In this document: positions 54,753-64,000 of the stretch, in pieces | Layout of the letters: each line of letters begins with the position of its first letter | Numbering within the stretch: position 1 is the first letter of the stretch | Assembly (NCBI RefSeq): GCF_907165205.1 | Contig: NC_058189.1 | Span: 20,024,001-20,088,000, forward strand | Reading direction: 5' to 3' | Length of the DNA stretch: 64,000 bases | Source of the DNA: Coccinella septempunctata | Lineage: Eukaryota > Arthropoda > Insecta > Coleoptera > Coccinellidae | Position numbers and translations under genes: made by a program | Notes under the pieces: model-generated | The model's database searches: none | Told to the model about the DNA's origin: nothing | What the model saw: the letters and a program-made list of their open reading frames with translations, nothing else

Positions 54753-56976
54753 ATGGACGTGGACGCTTGCGCGTTAATATCGCTAGTCGAAAATAAACCC
54801 GTATTGTGGGATAAAACTTTGGACGATTACAAATTAACTAATCGACGATTAGAAGCATGGCGTGAAATTTGCTTAATATTAAATCCTGAATTCGAGAAAT
54901 TGGACGAAAAGGAAAGAAAAAAATATGGTAAGTTAATTTTTTATTCAATGCTATGTAGGTAGTTTCATATAGCTGTTTCCTGCCAAGGTATTGAACCAAG
55001 ATCAGACGAGAAGTATTCAGCAAATGCTCTTCGAATTATATTTGCAGTAGGACCACCTCTACACGGTCGAGGATGTGGACGACGTGGAAACGGGCCCGTT
55101 TCTTCACTTGTTTCCATACTTATTGGGTTTTGTTGTAAATTAATACCGTCTTTATCTCGGACAAAGTTATGTAAAACCGTACAAGCTTTTATGACGTTAA
55201 TCGCCGTTTCTATTTGAAGATCTATCGGCCGATGCAGGATTCTCCATTTATTGGCTAGAATACCAAAGGCACACTCAACATATCTTCTAGCTCGGCTCAA
55301 GCGATAGTTGAAGATTTTTTTTTCATGATCTAGATGTGTACCCCCATATGGTCTCAAGAGATTCGGTGTTAAGCTAAAGCCTTCGTCCCCAATGAGTACA
55401 TACGGCATTTCTTCATGTATGGTTTCATGCACAGGCTTGGGGTTTGGTATATTTAATGAACCATCATTAAACTTTTGCCAAAAGGTACTGTTCTTTAATA
55501 TGGTAGAATCACACTCTTTCCCATATGAACCAATACTTATGTAGATGAATCGGTATTCTGAATCTACCACAGCAAGTAATACAAACGAGAAATAATCTTT
55601 ATAATTAAAAAACATGGAACCACTATGGCATGGTTTTATAATTCTGATGTGCTTTCCGTCTACAGCTCCAAGACAATGAGGAAAGTTAGCTTTTGTTTCA
55701 AATCCATTTGCAATGGCTTCCCATTCTCCCTCTGTATCAGGCAACTTCATGAAATCTGTGCATAATCTCTTCCAAATAATGACGCTTGTTTCTTTTATTA
55801 TTTTACTAATAGTCGATATTCCTACCCTATATGAGTAGTGGAGTTCCTTAAACGAACACCCAGAAGCAAAATATCTGAAAACAAATAAAATGGATGAAAC
55901 ACTTAAACAACAGAACTTTATGATATTATTATTTGTTTGCAGGAAAATCTGTATCTGATAAATGGAACAACATTCGAGACACATGGCGAAAATCGATGAA
56001 AAATAAGAAAGATGAAAAAAAATCTGGATCTGCTGCCAAAAAGTCTCGACGTTATATACACGAAGAACAGTTGATGTTTTTAAAGAAGGTTTATGAGCCA
56101 AGATCAACCCAAGAGTCTATTCAAAACTGCGATGAAGGAAATGTACAAAGTGGTCCTAGTAATGCAACTGAGTTTCGTAAACCTTCGATTCCCAAAAGCA
56201 CGAAGAGCACAACAGACGTCGATGAAAAGATATCTAAGTTCCTGGACTCTAGGATGACACAACAAAAAGAAAATCCAAATTTACTTTTTTTCAAGGGTGT
56301 ATTACCCGCCGTCGATTCTTTCACAATGGATGAAACTTTAGAGTTCCAAGCAGGAGTTTTAGCTCTAATACAAAAAATCAAAGGCCGAAATAGAGTTGGT
56401 TTCCAAAGATATGATTATCAAACTGAATGGCAAGATCCATATCGTGGATACCATACACAACCTCTTCAGCAGCTGGCAGCGTTCGTACATTCACCATCAC
56501 CAACCTCTCAGTCATCGTATCATTCTCAACCATCTCCTGCAGCGACAAGTGCATTACAATCTATTCAGCAAACGACAGCGTTCGTACATTCACCATCACC
56601 AACCTCTCAGTCATCGTATCATTCTCAACCATCTCCTGCAGCGACAAGTGCATTACAATCTATTCAGCAAACGACAGCGTTCGTACATTCACCATCACCA
56701 ACCTCTCAGTCATCGTATCATTCTCAACCATCTCCTGCAGCGACAAGTGCATTACAATCTATTCAGCAAACGGCAGCGTTCGTACATTCACCATCACCAA
56801 CCTCTCAGTCATCGTATCATTCTCAACCATCTCCTGCAGCGACAAGTGCATTACAATCTATTCAGCAAACGGCAGCGTTCGTACATTCACCATCACCAAC
56901 CTCTCAGTCATCGTATCATTCTCAACAATCTTCAGCAGCATCAAGTGTATCAAATTATGATTTTGAGGGATTTTAG
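54753..56976 (+). CDS. Harbinger MADF/Myb-like protein, two exons (402 aa)
   Basis: Exon 1 54753-54927, intron with GTAAGT donor (54928) and TTTGTTTGCAG acceptor (ending 55942), exon 2 55943-56976. The MADF domain spans the junction: LISLVENKPVLWDKTLDDY, EAWREICLIL, then SVSDKWNNIRDTWRKSMK. A basic stretch (KKDEKKSGSAAKKSRRY) follows, then a region ending TLEFQAGVLALIQKIKGRN and a Ser/Pro/Gln-rich tail made of 33-residue tandem repeats. In Harbinger elements this partner carries the transposase to the nucleus and to DNA (family knowledge). Its intron holds the complete last exon of the transposase gene on the opposite strand. Confidence 0.87.
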
Positions 56977-57458
56977 TCATTATATCTTAATCAAGAGTAC
57001 TAAAGCAAAAGCTCTCATGTGACTGTTTTCCATAAAAATATTTCAATAATTACATATCTGTATTTTATTTAACTCCTAAAAATATTTTCCAATCCAACTA
57101 GCCACCTTGGAAGAGCATTTCCTATATAAATATTTGAAGAGAAAAAAAGGTCGTACCTTAAACATATGGACAGCCTTTGTTGTGGACAAATGCACTCTCT
57201 AAATCTTGTGTCTTGTAATTTTATGTCCATTGAAATTCTTCCCAAGAGATCGTCGAAAGAGGAAAAAGACATTCGAAAGTAGTTAAAGAACTTCGCCTCA
57301 TCATTCCTTAATTCTCCCATCAATGTTTCAAATGTCCCTGTGGAAAATCGGTCTCGAAGTATAGGATGCACCCAATGTTGTCTTCGTTTTCTACATCTTT
57401 TTCGTCTCATTCGCCTCAAATACCACCACAATATAAGAACATCATCGTCGCCGTCCAT
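54965..57458 (-). CDS. Harbinger DDE transposase (HARBI1-like), two exons (403 aa)
   Basis: Minus strand. Exon 1 57458-57157 starts MDGDDDVLILWWYLRR and has the conserved RQHWVHPILRDR and FFNYFRMSFSSFDDLL blocks; donor GTACGA at 57156. Exon 2 55874-54965 begins after a TTTGTTTTCAG acceptor and completes RLSICLRYFASGCSFKELHY. Catalytic DDE: Asp in LGAVDGKHI, Asp in YVLIGDEGFSL, Glu in RRYVECAFGIL. The junction restores one continuous frame (302 + 910 nt). The naive ORF start at 56107 is antisense to the MADF exon and is not used. AATAAA on the minus strand at 54945-54940 lies between its stop and the MADF exon 1 end. Confidence 0.9.
56481..56945 (+). repeat. 99-bp tandem repeat in the MADF gene (about 4.7 units)
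   Basis: Units start at 56481, 56580, 56679, 56778 and 56877, nearly identical at DNA level, the last diverging after 56925. Each encodes 33 residues beginning FVHSPSPTSQSSYHSQPSP. Because 99 is a multiple of three, the other two plus frames stay open too. Confidence 0.95.
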
Positions 57459-57841
57459 CGCGTACAAAATACAAACGTAAACTGGCGGCGAGTCGAACCA
57501 CCGACCTTCCGGCAAAACAGACTGATCGGATATAATGTGAACACCCACGTCCGGCGTCCGGTTTCAGGGCAAAAAGACTGATCGGATAAGTGGGAACGGG
57601 CTCTCAGAGTTTATATTCAATACCATGGATGAAAGATATGAAAATGGACAATCAAATAATCTACCTAAAATAGATGGTCTTATGGTAAAATTTTACCTAT
57701 TTGCCCTTCTCAATGAAATGTTATGAAATAAATATAGTTATTGCGAATAGAACTGAATTGAAACAAGTAGTGTTTCTGATTCTGATATGCCGCAGAACAA
57801 AAATACGTGAAGTGTCCTTTTCATATATTCTATTTTGATAG

Positions 57842-59008
57842 GTACCTATTTCAAATCGACAAGAGAAAACTATGGTGATGATGCTATTGGTCACGTGCAA
57901 GTTAAAAGAGCAGGTGATATTTGTATTGTTAAATGTAGAATAGCACCAGAACACCGCGTACGTGTAAAACCATATCATTGCAGTTTGGAATGCGATGAAA
58001 GTGATAAAGAAATTTTGCGAAGATTGTTCCGCTAGCAGAGGTGGCGGTAAGCATGCCGTAGCATTTTAAATGTGCTTACATCGGTTAAGCGAGGAGCCTT
58101 CAGCAACCTCTATAATATGTTACTGGAAAAAATCAAAGCTTACAGGAATCGGCACTACATTGAAAATGATCAAGGCAAAAGATTTTGGTACCACAACCCA
58201 TGAAGAAGAACAAAAGACAAATAATTTTTTCGATAAGGTTGTACCCAAACTGCGAGAGTTTCAAATACAGTGCTCGCGTTCCCAATATGTATGTAAAAAT
58301 AAAGAAGTGGAAAAGATGTCTCTTCATTACCTCATAAATCATTTCAAAAAACCTATGTGGATTGCGATGTCGACAATTTTTTATTATTTTGTAATAACGA
58401 AATGACAGATGACAAGATGTTTCAAGTGAAAGAGGATACGATAACCCAGTCAGATTCAAGTTTGTGGTTAGAGATGCGATACGGACGAATAACAGCCTCC
58501 AAAATGCATGAAGCAGCTTAGTGCAAAACAAAAGATGGCACTCTTGTTGAAGAAGTTTTTGGTGCCATAACATTTAAAGAAACTGCTGCTATTGAAAGAG
58601 GCAAAAAAATAGAAGACGACGTTATCAAGGGAGTTTCGCAAATTAAAAATTTGAAGATAATGGAATCTGGTCTTTTTTTGAACAATAAGTGTCCTATGAT
58701 TGAGACCTAATGGTCTCACCAGTCACTGTGTTATAGAGATAAAAGTGCCCATACAAGGACAACACTTTCAGTCTGTAGGTACTACAAAAATAGAAAACTG
58801 GGCGAGAAATATTATGCTCAGATCCAAACACAAATGCACATGTCAGGAAAAAGCAAAGGCCTATTTTTTTATCGCACATGTGGACTTCGAAACCTCACAG
58901 AATGTAGATGTGCATGAAGTACTTTATGATAAAGACTATTGTGATAATCTTGTTGAAAAATGTGTAATGTTTTGGAAGGAAAATGTTTTAGAAAAATTGA
59001 ATAAATAA
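57842..59008 (+). pseudogene. Decayed SWIM finger-YqaJ nuclease gene
   Basis: Plus strand, several frames. GTYFKSTRENYGDDAIGHV and CIVKCRIAPEHRVRVKPY (57842-57980), then a SWIM zinc finger CEDCSASRGGGKHAVAF (near 58015-58065), EEPSATSIICYWKKSKL, then the YqaJ-type exonuclease core: SLWLEMRYGRITASKMHEAA (near 58458-58517), FKETAAIERGKKIEDDVI, SHCVIEIKVP, and AHVDFETSQNVDVHEVLYD. Stops at about 58066 and 58519 and frame changes near 58005 and 58708 inactivate it; part of the expected substrate loop before IEIKVP is missing. This architecture occurs in multicopy insect genes of uncertain function. Confidence 0.68.
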
Positions 59009-59564
59009 CTTTTCGTAAATAGCAATGTGGCAACTATTATGACAATGACCCTGAGATCACTCACTGCTGGGCAATGGCACGTAAAATATAATTGTTTCTA
59101 GTTACAGCGCCGCGCCAGTTTTTTCAGAATTACCAATAATCTTGGTTGAGTTAATCTGAACTTGTGAAATTCACAAGTTCTCATTAGATGAGTACAAGAA
59201 ACTTGGAAATCAAGGAATTAATAAACAATGAATAAAATAAAGCATCAACGCAACCACTTCAAAAAAGATTTATTATAATTACTAGTACTCAAATTGTAAC
59301 TCAAATCAAATTGGAACCTCAATGAGATAGCGTCCAAAATGACGTCTAGCGTCCCTATATAAAATGTTCAAAGAAAAAAAGCCATCATCTAGAATAATGG
59401 AAAGATTTATATTTTTTGAAGCAAATGAAATAGTACAACATAATGGACCTTCAAATAATTATTGCAACTCCCCTGAGGGAGAACGATAAAAACAATACAC
59501 AGAAAACAAATAATCATGTACAGTTACATTACACACAGTATATTCAAAATGTTAATGGACATTT
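59009..59564. other. Non-coding stretch
   Basis: AT-rich. It contains the palindrome GAACTTGTGAAATTCACAAGTTC (near 59157). Part of 59260-59560 may be 3' sequence of the retroelement fragment that follows, but this is not shown. Confidence 0.4.
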
Positions 59565-59700
59565 ACAACCTTCGATTCCTTGATCATCGCCTTGAGTCTG
59601 TCACTAACGAAAACAGCAACACCCCCACCAGCCATAGCTGATCGAGCATAATATGAAACGAGTCGAAAATCTTTCGAATAACTTGAACTGAATTCAGCAG
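59565..59700 (-). pseudogene. Endonuclease fragment of a non-LTR element
   Basis: Minus-strand reading FRLVSYYARSAMAGGGVAVF followed by VSDRLKAMIKE contains the GGGVAVFV strand of APE-type retrotransposon endonucleases. Only about 45 residues are recognisable. Confidence 0.5.
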
Positions 59701-59789
59701 AACTACACCAGTACACCAGTACTCAGTTACGCAGACTCTAGATAACCAACATAGTGCAAAAGAACTGCAACATCACTAGTTTTTGATAA

Positions 59790-60800
59790 TATATATGTGT
59801 ATGGAAAAAAATTATTATGGACATATGAAAAATTAAAGCTAGACTGAAAAAATCAGGATTGAAACTGAAAGTGAGTGAGTGTAAGTTTTCAGAAGACAAA
59901 CTGAGTGTTTTTGGATTTGAAACAAACCGAAAGGAGATTAAAATAATTAAGAATAAAAAAGTACCTTTGCTGCCATGTCTGGCGTCCGGATAATAGATGC
60001 CCAAATAGTTATTGGGAAAAGTTAATTATTATAATAAATTTTCACAGAACATAGCACTTATACTCGTATTGAACCCCTTGTATGATTGTTCGAAAAAAGG
60101 CAGATTTAACTGGACTGCGGAATGCGAGGAATGCTTTGAACAAATTGACCAAGCCCTTATAAACGCAACGTCTCTGGTACATTTCAACCCACAATTGTTG
60201 TATTAACGTGTGATTCAGTGGATAGCAGTGTAGCCGCTATATTGTCGATAAAGAACAGATACAATGTTATAAAACCAGTAGCGTTAGCAAGTAAAATTTT
60301 GAGTGATACACAAATAAAATACACCATTCTCGAGAAATAGGCTTATGCCATAATTTTTTGAGTAAGTAGAATCTATGAATACTTATTTGGAAAAAAATTC
60401 ATTTGGCACACAGATAATGAAGCCTTAGCGAAAATATTGGGACCAAAATATGGGATACCAGAAATGGCCACGAAGCGTTCACATTACTGGTCAATTTTTC
60501 TTAGGTGCAATTGGCTATGATATCCAACATATTAAATCGAAAAATAATTCAACTAATTATTTATCGCGGGTAGCTACAAAATCAGAAAAGAATACTCAGA
60601 AATTACTGAGGAAACCTTGGAATTTTATAATGTACATCATATAAATAAATCGAATTTAAATTCATTAGACTGGAAAACTGTTCAGAAAGAACTAAAAAAT
60701 AATAAAATTGTATGTGATGGACTGAGATGTCGAATGAAAGAAATTGCGGGATCATATTTTTGGTGACCGGAAATTAATTCGGATAAAAAAGACAGTGCCG
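59790..60800 (+). pseudogene. pol: Decayed Ty3/Gypsy pol (RT thumb to integrase start)
   Basis: Plus strand with many stops. LKKSGLKLKVSECKFSEDKL (after the catalytic motif), VNYYNKFSQNIALILVLNPL (thumb), KKGRFNWTAECEECFEQI, RNase H remnants (an NTPFSRNR region, then GYDIQHIKSKNNSTNYLSRV) and a hint of the integrase zinc domain near 60750. It is unrelated in detail to the errantivirus at 5152 and much older. Confidence 0.72.
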
Positions 60801-61648
60801 GAACTAAGATTCCAGCACCACTGGTGAATTCTCATAATGCTCCCCCTACTAGTTGGGGAGCGAACAATGCTAAATCGGATTTTACTCGAGCGTCGCGTCG
60901 TGTAGACCTAGTGGATTTTTGAATTGTCTAGGCATTGTATAGCATGCCTGAAAAGGTCAGGCAATGAACGATGTATTATTCATTGCATACATTCCCTAGG
61001 CATTCTATAGAATACCTAACGCCAAGCAGGCAATGTGTTCAAGCTAAGATAGAAAGATATTACACAATCAAATTCTAAAAATCACACATTTATTGACGAT
61101 TAAAGGTATGAACAATTGATAAAAGAAATAGAAACTGCATAAGTAGCAGAAAAGAGTCAACTCAATAACTTTTGTTATTGAAGCATTATGATTTCATAAG
61201 TGTTGGTGGAACAAAAAAGCTTATCGTTCCTGTGAATACTCCAAATAACCAGGACATAGAAAATATACTGACAACTTGGATGCAAAATAATATTCATTTT
61301 GAATAAATGACAATTTGAGTGGTGGGGCTTGCCGTACGGATCAGTTGTAAATAGTAAAAAAGAAAGGAAGCTGCTTTCAAAAAGATTAACAATTCGGATG
61401 TGACGCAAGATCACAGCGGTCCTTTGAAAAATGCAAAAAAATCGTTACTTGTACATACTCTAGCGTATCAGACTTTCATACAGATGGATCAAAGTGTTGC
61501 AGAATTCTTGATCCATTAATCTGACACTTATCAGGAGGGGTTTTCTCAATCTGACAGTTTGAAGATGATAACGATGCATTTTATTGAATATCTCCCTTTC
61601 TGTACCGCTAATCGTTTTTGTTTTCGTTATGAAAATTGTAATGTCTAA
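60801..61648. other. Non-coding stretch with short TAGGCAT repeats
   Basis: Around 60920-61040 related words recur (CTAGGCATTGTATAGCATGC, CTAGGCATTCTATAGAATAC, CAGGCAATG), giving weak inverted repeats. No gene recognised; the 71-codon minus ORF at 61460-61675 runs into the transposon end and has no family features. Confidence 0.4.
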
Positions 61649-61650
61649 TA

Positions 61651-64000
61651 CAGGGTCTTTCACGAGGAACCTCACCCATATTTATACGGGAAACTACTGA
61701 ACGTATTTTCATGAAATTCAGTACTTATAAGTATTTCACGATGCTGATGAAATCTAAAATATTTTCAAGGCATGAGCACCTCCGGTTTTTCCGGAAATGA
61801 CGTCAACTTCCGTTTTTCAAATTAGAACACCATTTTTTTATTGCAGAAATAGGTTCCTTAGAAAATTTCAAGTTATTTTGATGTAACATTTTTCAGTTTT
61901 GGTTGGAAAATTCTCTCTGAGCGGGAAAATTCGAAAAAAAATCGAAAATAGAGCTCCGCTGAAACAAGAATAACTTCGAGGTTTTTGGATGGAAAATTTT
62001 CATTTTTGGGATTTTTCAAGATGCAAGATTGATGTGTCCACTTTAAAAATCGAAATCGCGATTCATGATACAGGGAGTGAAAAAATCGCTTTCAAAGTTA
62101 GGGATGACAAAATCGTGAAAAATCAATTTTTTCAAATTAGAACCCCATTTTTTTATGGCAGATATTGAATCTACGTTAAAAAATAATGTGAGTGTATGCA
62201 TCACACCCTTGCCCTAAAGTGGATATTTTCTGAGTTATTCACAAAAAACTGTTTTTCGTCTTGAATTTTCAGCTATTTCTTTTCCCTTCACGCCAAAAAG
62301 ATTAAATTTTCAGGAACTGTTACTTAAACCATGTTTTAGATTTTACTACCCTAATATGCAAGAGAAAAAAGTTACAGGTTGTTCCTAAATAGATGGCGAA
62401 TTTTGATTCGAATTTGTATCGGAAACCTCTTTATTTCAACTAATCGGCCATCGGTTTTCTCTTCAGTGATAAATAAATAATTCCTTATGAACCATATGCA
62501 AAAACTCACCATGTTTTACATTCTTTTTTTTTAATGATAGATATCATTAATTACATCTACCAAATTCCTCTTTATTCAGTAGCATTTTGTGTTTACTAAA
62601 TATTAATTTGGTGATAATTCGTATTTAGTTATAAAATCGATCAGTATGCCTAATTTTACCAATGAAGATTATTTAAATCTCATTCTACTTCATGGAGAAT
62701 GTAATAAATTTGTAGATAGAACGATTCGACTGTTCATTGAGAGGTTTCCTGACCGACCCAGACCAACGAGAGATACCATTAACAGAACCATGACAAACTT
62801 GAGAAATGTCGGATCTTTCGTTAAGAAAACTATACACAGAGAAAAAAGTGTAGTAGAAGATGAGAACAACGAAATTACAGTTCTTGCATATTTTCGTGTG
62901 AATCCTCAAAATTCTCTCAAAGATGCCGAGATTGATCTGGGATTATCTCAATCGAGTGTTTGGAGAATATTAAAAACACATAAAATGCACCCATATAAAT
63001 TCAATAGGGTACAGCATTTGAAGGAAACTGATTTCGTCAGGAGAACAGAGTTTTGCGAAGCTATGATGATTCGATTTCAAGAGAATGAAAACTTTTTGGA
63101 CTGTATAATTTGGACAGATGAATCTAAATTCACAAAGAATGGTTCTTTCAATAGGCATAACAGTCATTATTGGGATGAAGAGAACAACCACCACTTCAGA
63201 CAATGGAACTTTCAAGAAACCTGGAGTTTCAATGTTTTTTGCGCCATCAAAAATAATGCAATTCTCGATGTTCACATTTATGATGGGACTTTAACTGGTA
63301 AGATAGAACACTACACATGTTTGCATTATTTAAAGAATGTTCTCCCTTAGGAGATAGATATTCTGACATATTGACTCAAATAATCGAGCCGCTAGTACAG
63401 AACCATAATGACTTATGGTATCAACAAGATGGCGCGCCTCCACACAATTCACTCAATTTGTCAAATATCCTCTACAGGCTATTTGAAGATCGATGGTTGG
63501 CGAACAATGGTCCACATCTTTGGCCACCACGTTCTCCCGATTTAACTCCTTTAGACTATTATGTTTGGGGTAGGATAAAAAATATCGTCTACTCAACTCC
63601 CCTGACTGATAAAGAGGACTGCATAGAACGAGTCAGAAATGCGTTCAGGTTTGTTTAGATTTTTAGATTCATAGTTTTGAAACTCAAATTGGTTTTTAAA
63701 CACTTTTGCAGATCTCTTCCTCCCGATGAAATAAGAAGAGCAACGCACGAAGCATTCCTGAGACGTATAAATAAATGTCTAGAAATTAACGGCCAAAACT
63801 TTGAGCATCTTCTCTAGTTATAACTGCGAGAGTTTGCCATGGTTCTCCTAATAGTAATTTGAAGTCGGTTTCAAGAAAGGGTGAAAAATCTACAGCATGG
63901 TTCAAATAACAGTTCCTGAAAATTTCATATTTTTGGCGTGAAGGGAAAAGAAATAGCTGAAAATTCAAGACGAAAAACAGTTTTTTGTGAATAACTCAGA
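61651..64000 (+). mobile_element. DD41D mariner-type transposon, copy 2 (right end outside window)
   Basis: Begins CAGGGTCTTTCACG after TA (61649-61650). The left TIR runs to about 62345 and is nearly identical to that of copy 1. The matching right TIR starts near 63870 and is cut by the window end. Opposite orientation to copy 1. Confidence 0.92.
62646..63817 (+). pseudogene. DD41D transposase, copy 2, one frame break
   Basis: Exon 1 from MPNFTNEDYLNLIL (62646) to 63650; the HTH domains and IIWTDESKF are in frame to the stop at about 63348. The rest (GDRYSDILTQIIEPLVQN, WYQQDGAPPHNS, SPDLTPLDYYVWG) is in the next frame. The AATGTTCTCCCTTAGGAG context of the break is identical in copy 1. A 61-bp GT-AG intron (63651-63711) joins NAF-R to SLPPDEIRRATHEAFLRRIN and ends NFEHLL at 63817. 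Three catalytic Asp residues are present, with DD41D spacing by count. This spacing matches the rosa-type DD41D group known from insects. Confidence 0.88.

Larger units (their letters stand above)
54454..57603 (+). mobile_element. Complete PIF/Harbinger transposon
   Basis: 3150 bp bounded by ~29-bp TIRs starting GAGCCCGTTCCCACTTATCC and a 3-bp TCA duplication (54451-54453, 57604-57606). It encodes the two proteins characteristic of the superfamily, a DDE transposase and a MADF/Myb-like DNA-binding partner, both without stops or frameshifts, on opposite strands and interlocked through their introns. It is potentially autonomous. Confidence 0.93.

Noticed and set aside
55875..56107. N-terminal extension of the transposase ORF to an ATG at 56107
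   Set aside because: It is antisense to the MADF exon; the acceptor at 55875-55877 joined to exon 1 at 57157 restores the conserved N-terminal domain.
56396..57022. Long open frames in the other two plus frames over the 99-bp repeats
   Set aside because: They stay open only because the repeat unit is a multiple of three; the MADF frame has the domain and splice junction.
61460..61675. 71-codon minus ORF
   Set aside because: It starts inside the transposon terminus and has no recognisable features.

Overview
The window reads as an AT-rich insect nuclear genome region (introns with GT-AG borders, insect-type errantivirus, Penelope-like, PIF/Harbinger, Tc1/mariner DD41D and several non-LTR families). 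It is almost entirely transposable elements, many nested in each other. Which insect it is cannot be told from the sequence; no bacterial operon, CRISPR array or tRNA was seen.

Left cluster (1-22.3 kb). A Jockey-like non-LTR element on the minus strand runs off the left edge. Next is an old minus-strand non-LTR relic with a GIFQGDSLSPLWFC-type reverse transcriptase (RT). A second Jockey-like copy (element A, plus strand, 4498-21195) sits inside that relic. Element A was in turn hit by a young env-bearing LTR retrotransposon (5152-13574; LTRs differ at 2 of 216 positions) and by a third Jockey-like element (element B, 13755-17372). A 765-bp Harbinger-like nonautonomous element sits inside the gag gene of the LTR element. 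The Pol of this LTR element carries a TARG1/OARD1-type macro domain between RNase H and integrase, which is the most surprising coding feature in the window.

Middle (22.3-37.2 kb). A short inverted-repeat element, an (AT)n tract and a cluster of inverted ~190-bp repeats precede another nest. A degraded plus-strand Jockey/CR1-type element is split by a minus-strand Jockey-like element (perfect 14-bp target duplication). That element is split by a nearly complete plus-strand Jockey-like element (30770-35781), whose 3' UTR holds a further small insertion.

37.5-44.7 kb is a Penelope-like element with pLTRs that carry hammerhead ribozyme motifs. It is interrupted by a 186-bp hAT-like MITE and by a DD41D mariner-type transposon with ~690-bp terminal inverted repeats. 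A second copy of the same transposon starts at 61651 and runs off the right edge.

The most host-like gene is a three-exon fragment with a Myb/SANT-like domain at 45.2-46.4 kb. After that come a ~2-kb inverted-repeat element (46570-48562), a nearly intact minus-strand non-LTR element with a PHD-type ORF1 (50.1-53.9 kb), and a complete, apparently intact PIF/Harbinger transposon (54454-57603). The two genes of that transposon are interlocked: each has one intron, and each intron contains an exon of the other gene on the opposite strand. A decayed SWIM-YqaJ nuclease gene and a decayed Ty3/Gypsy pol follow.
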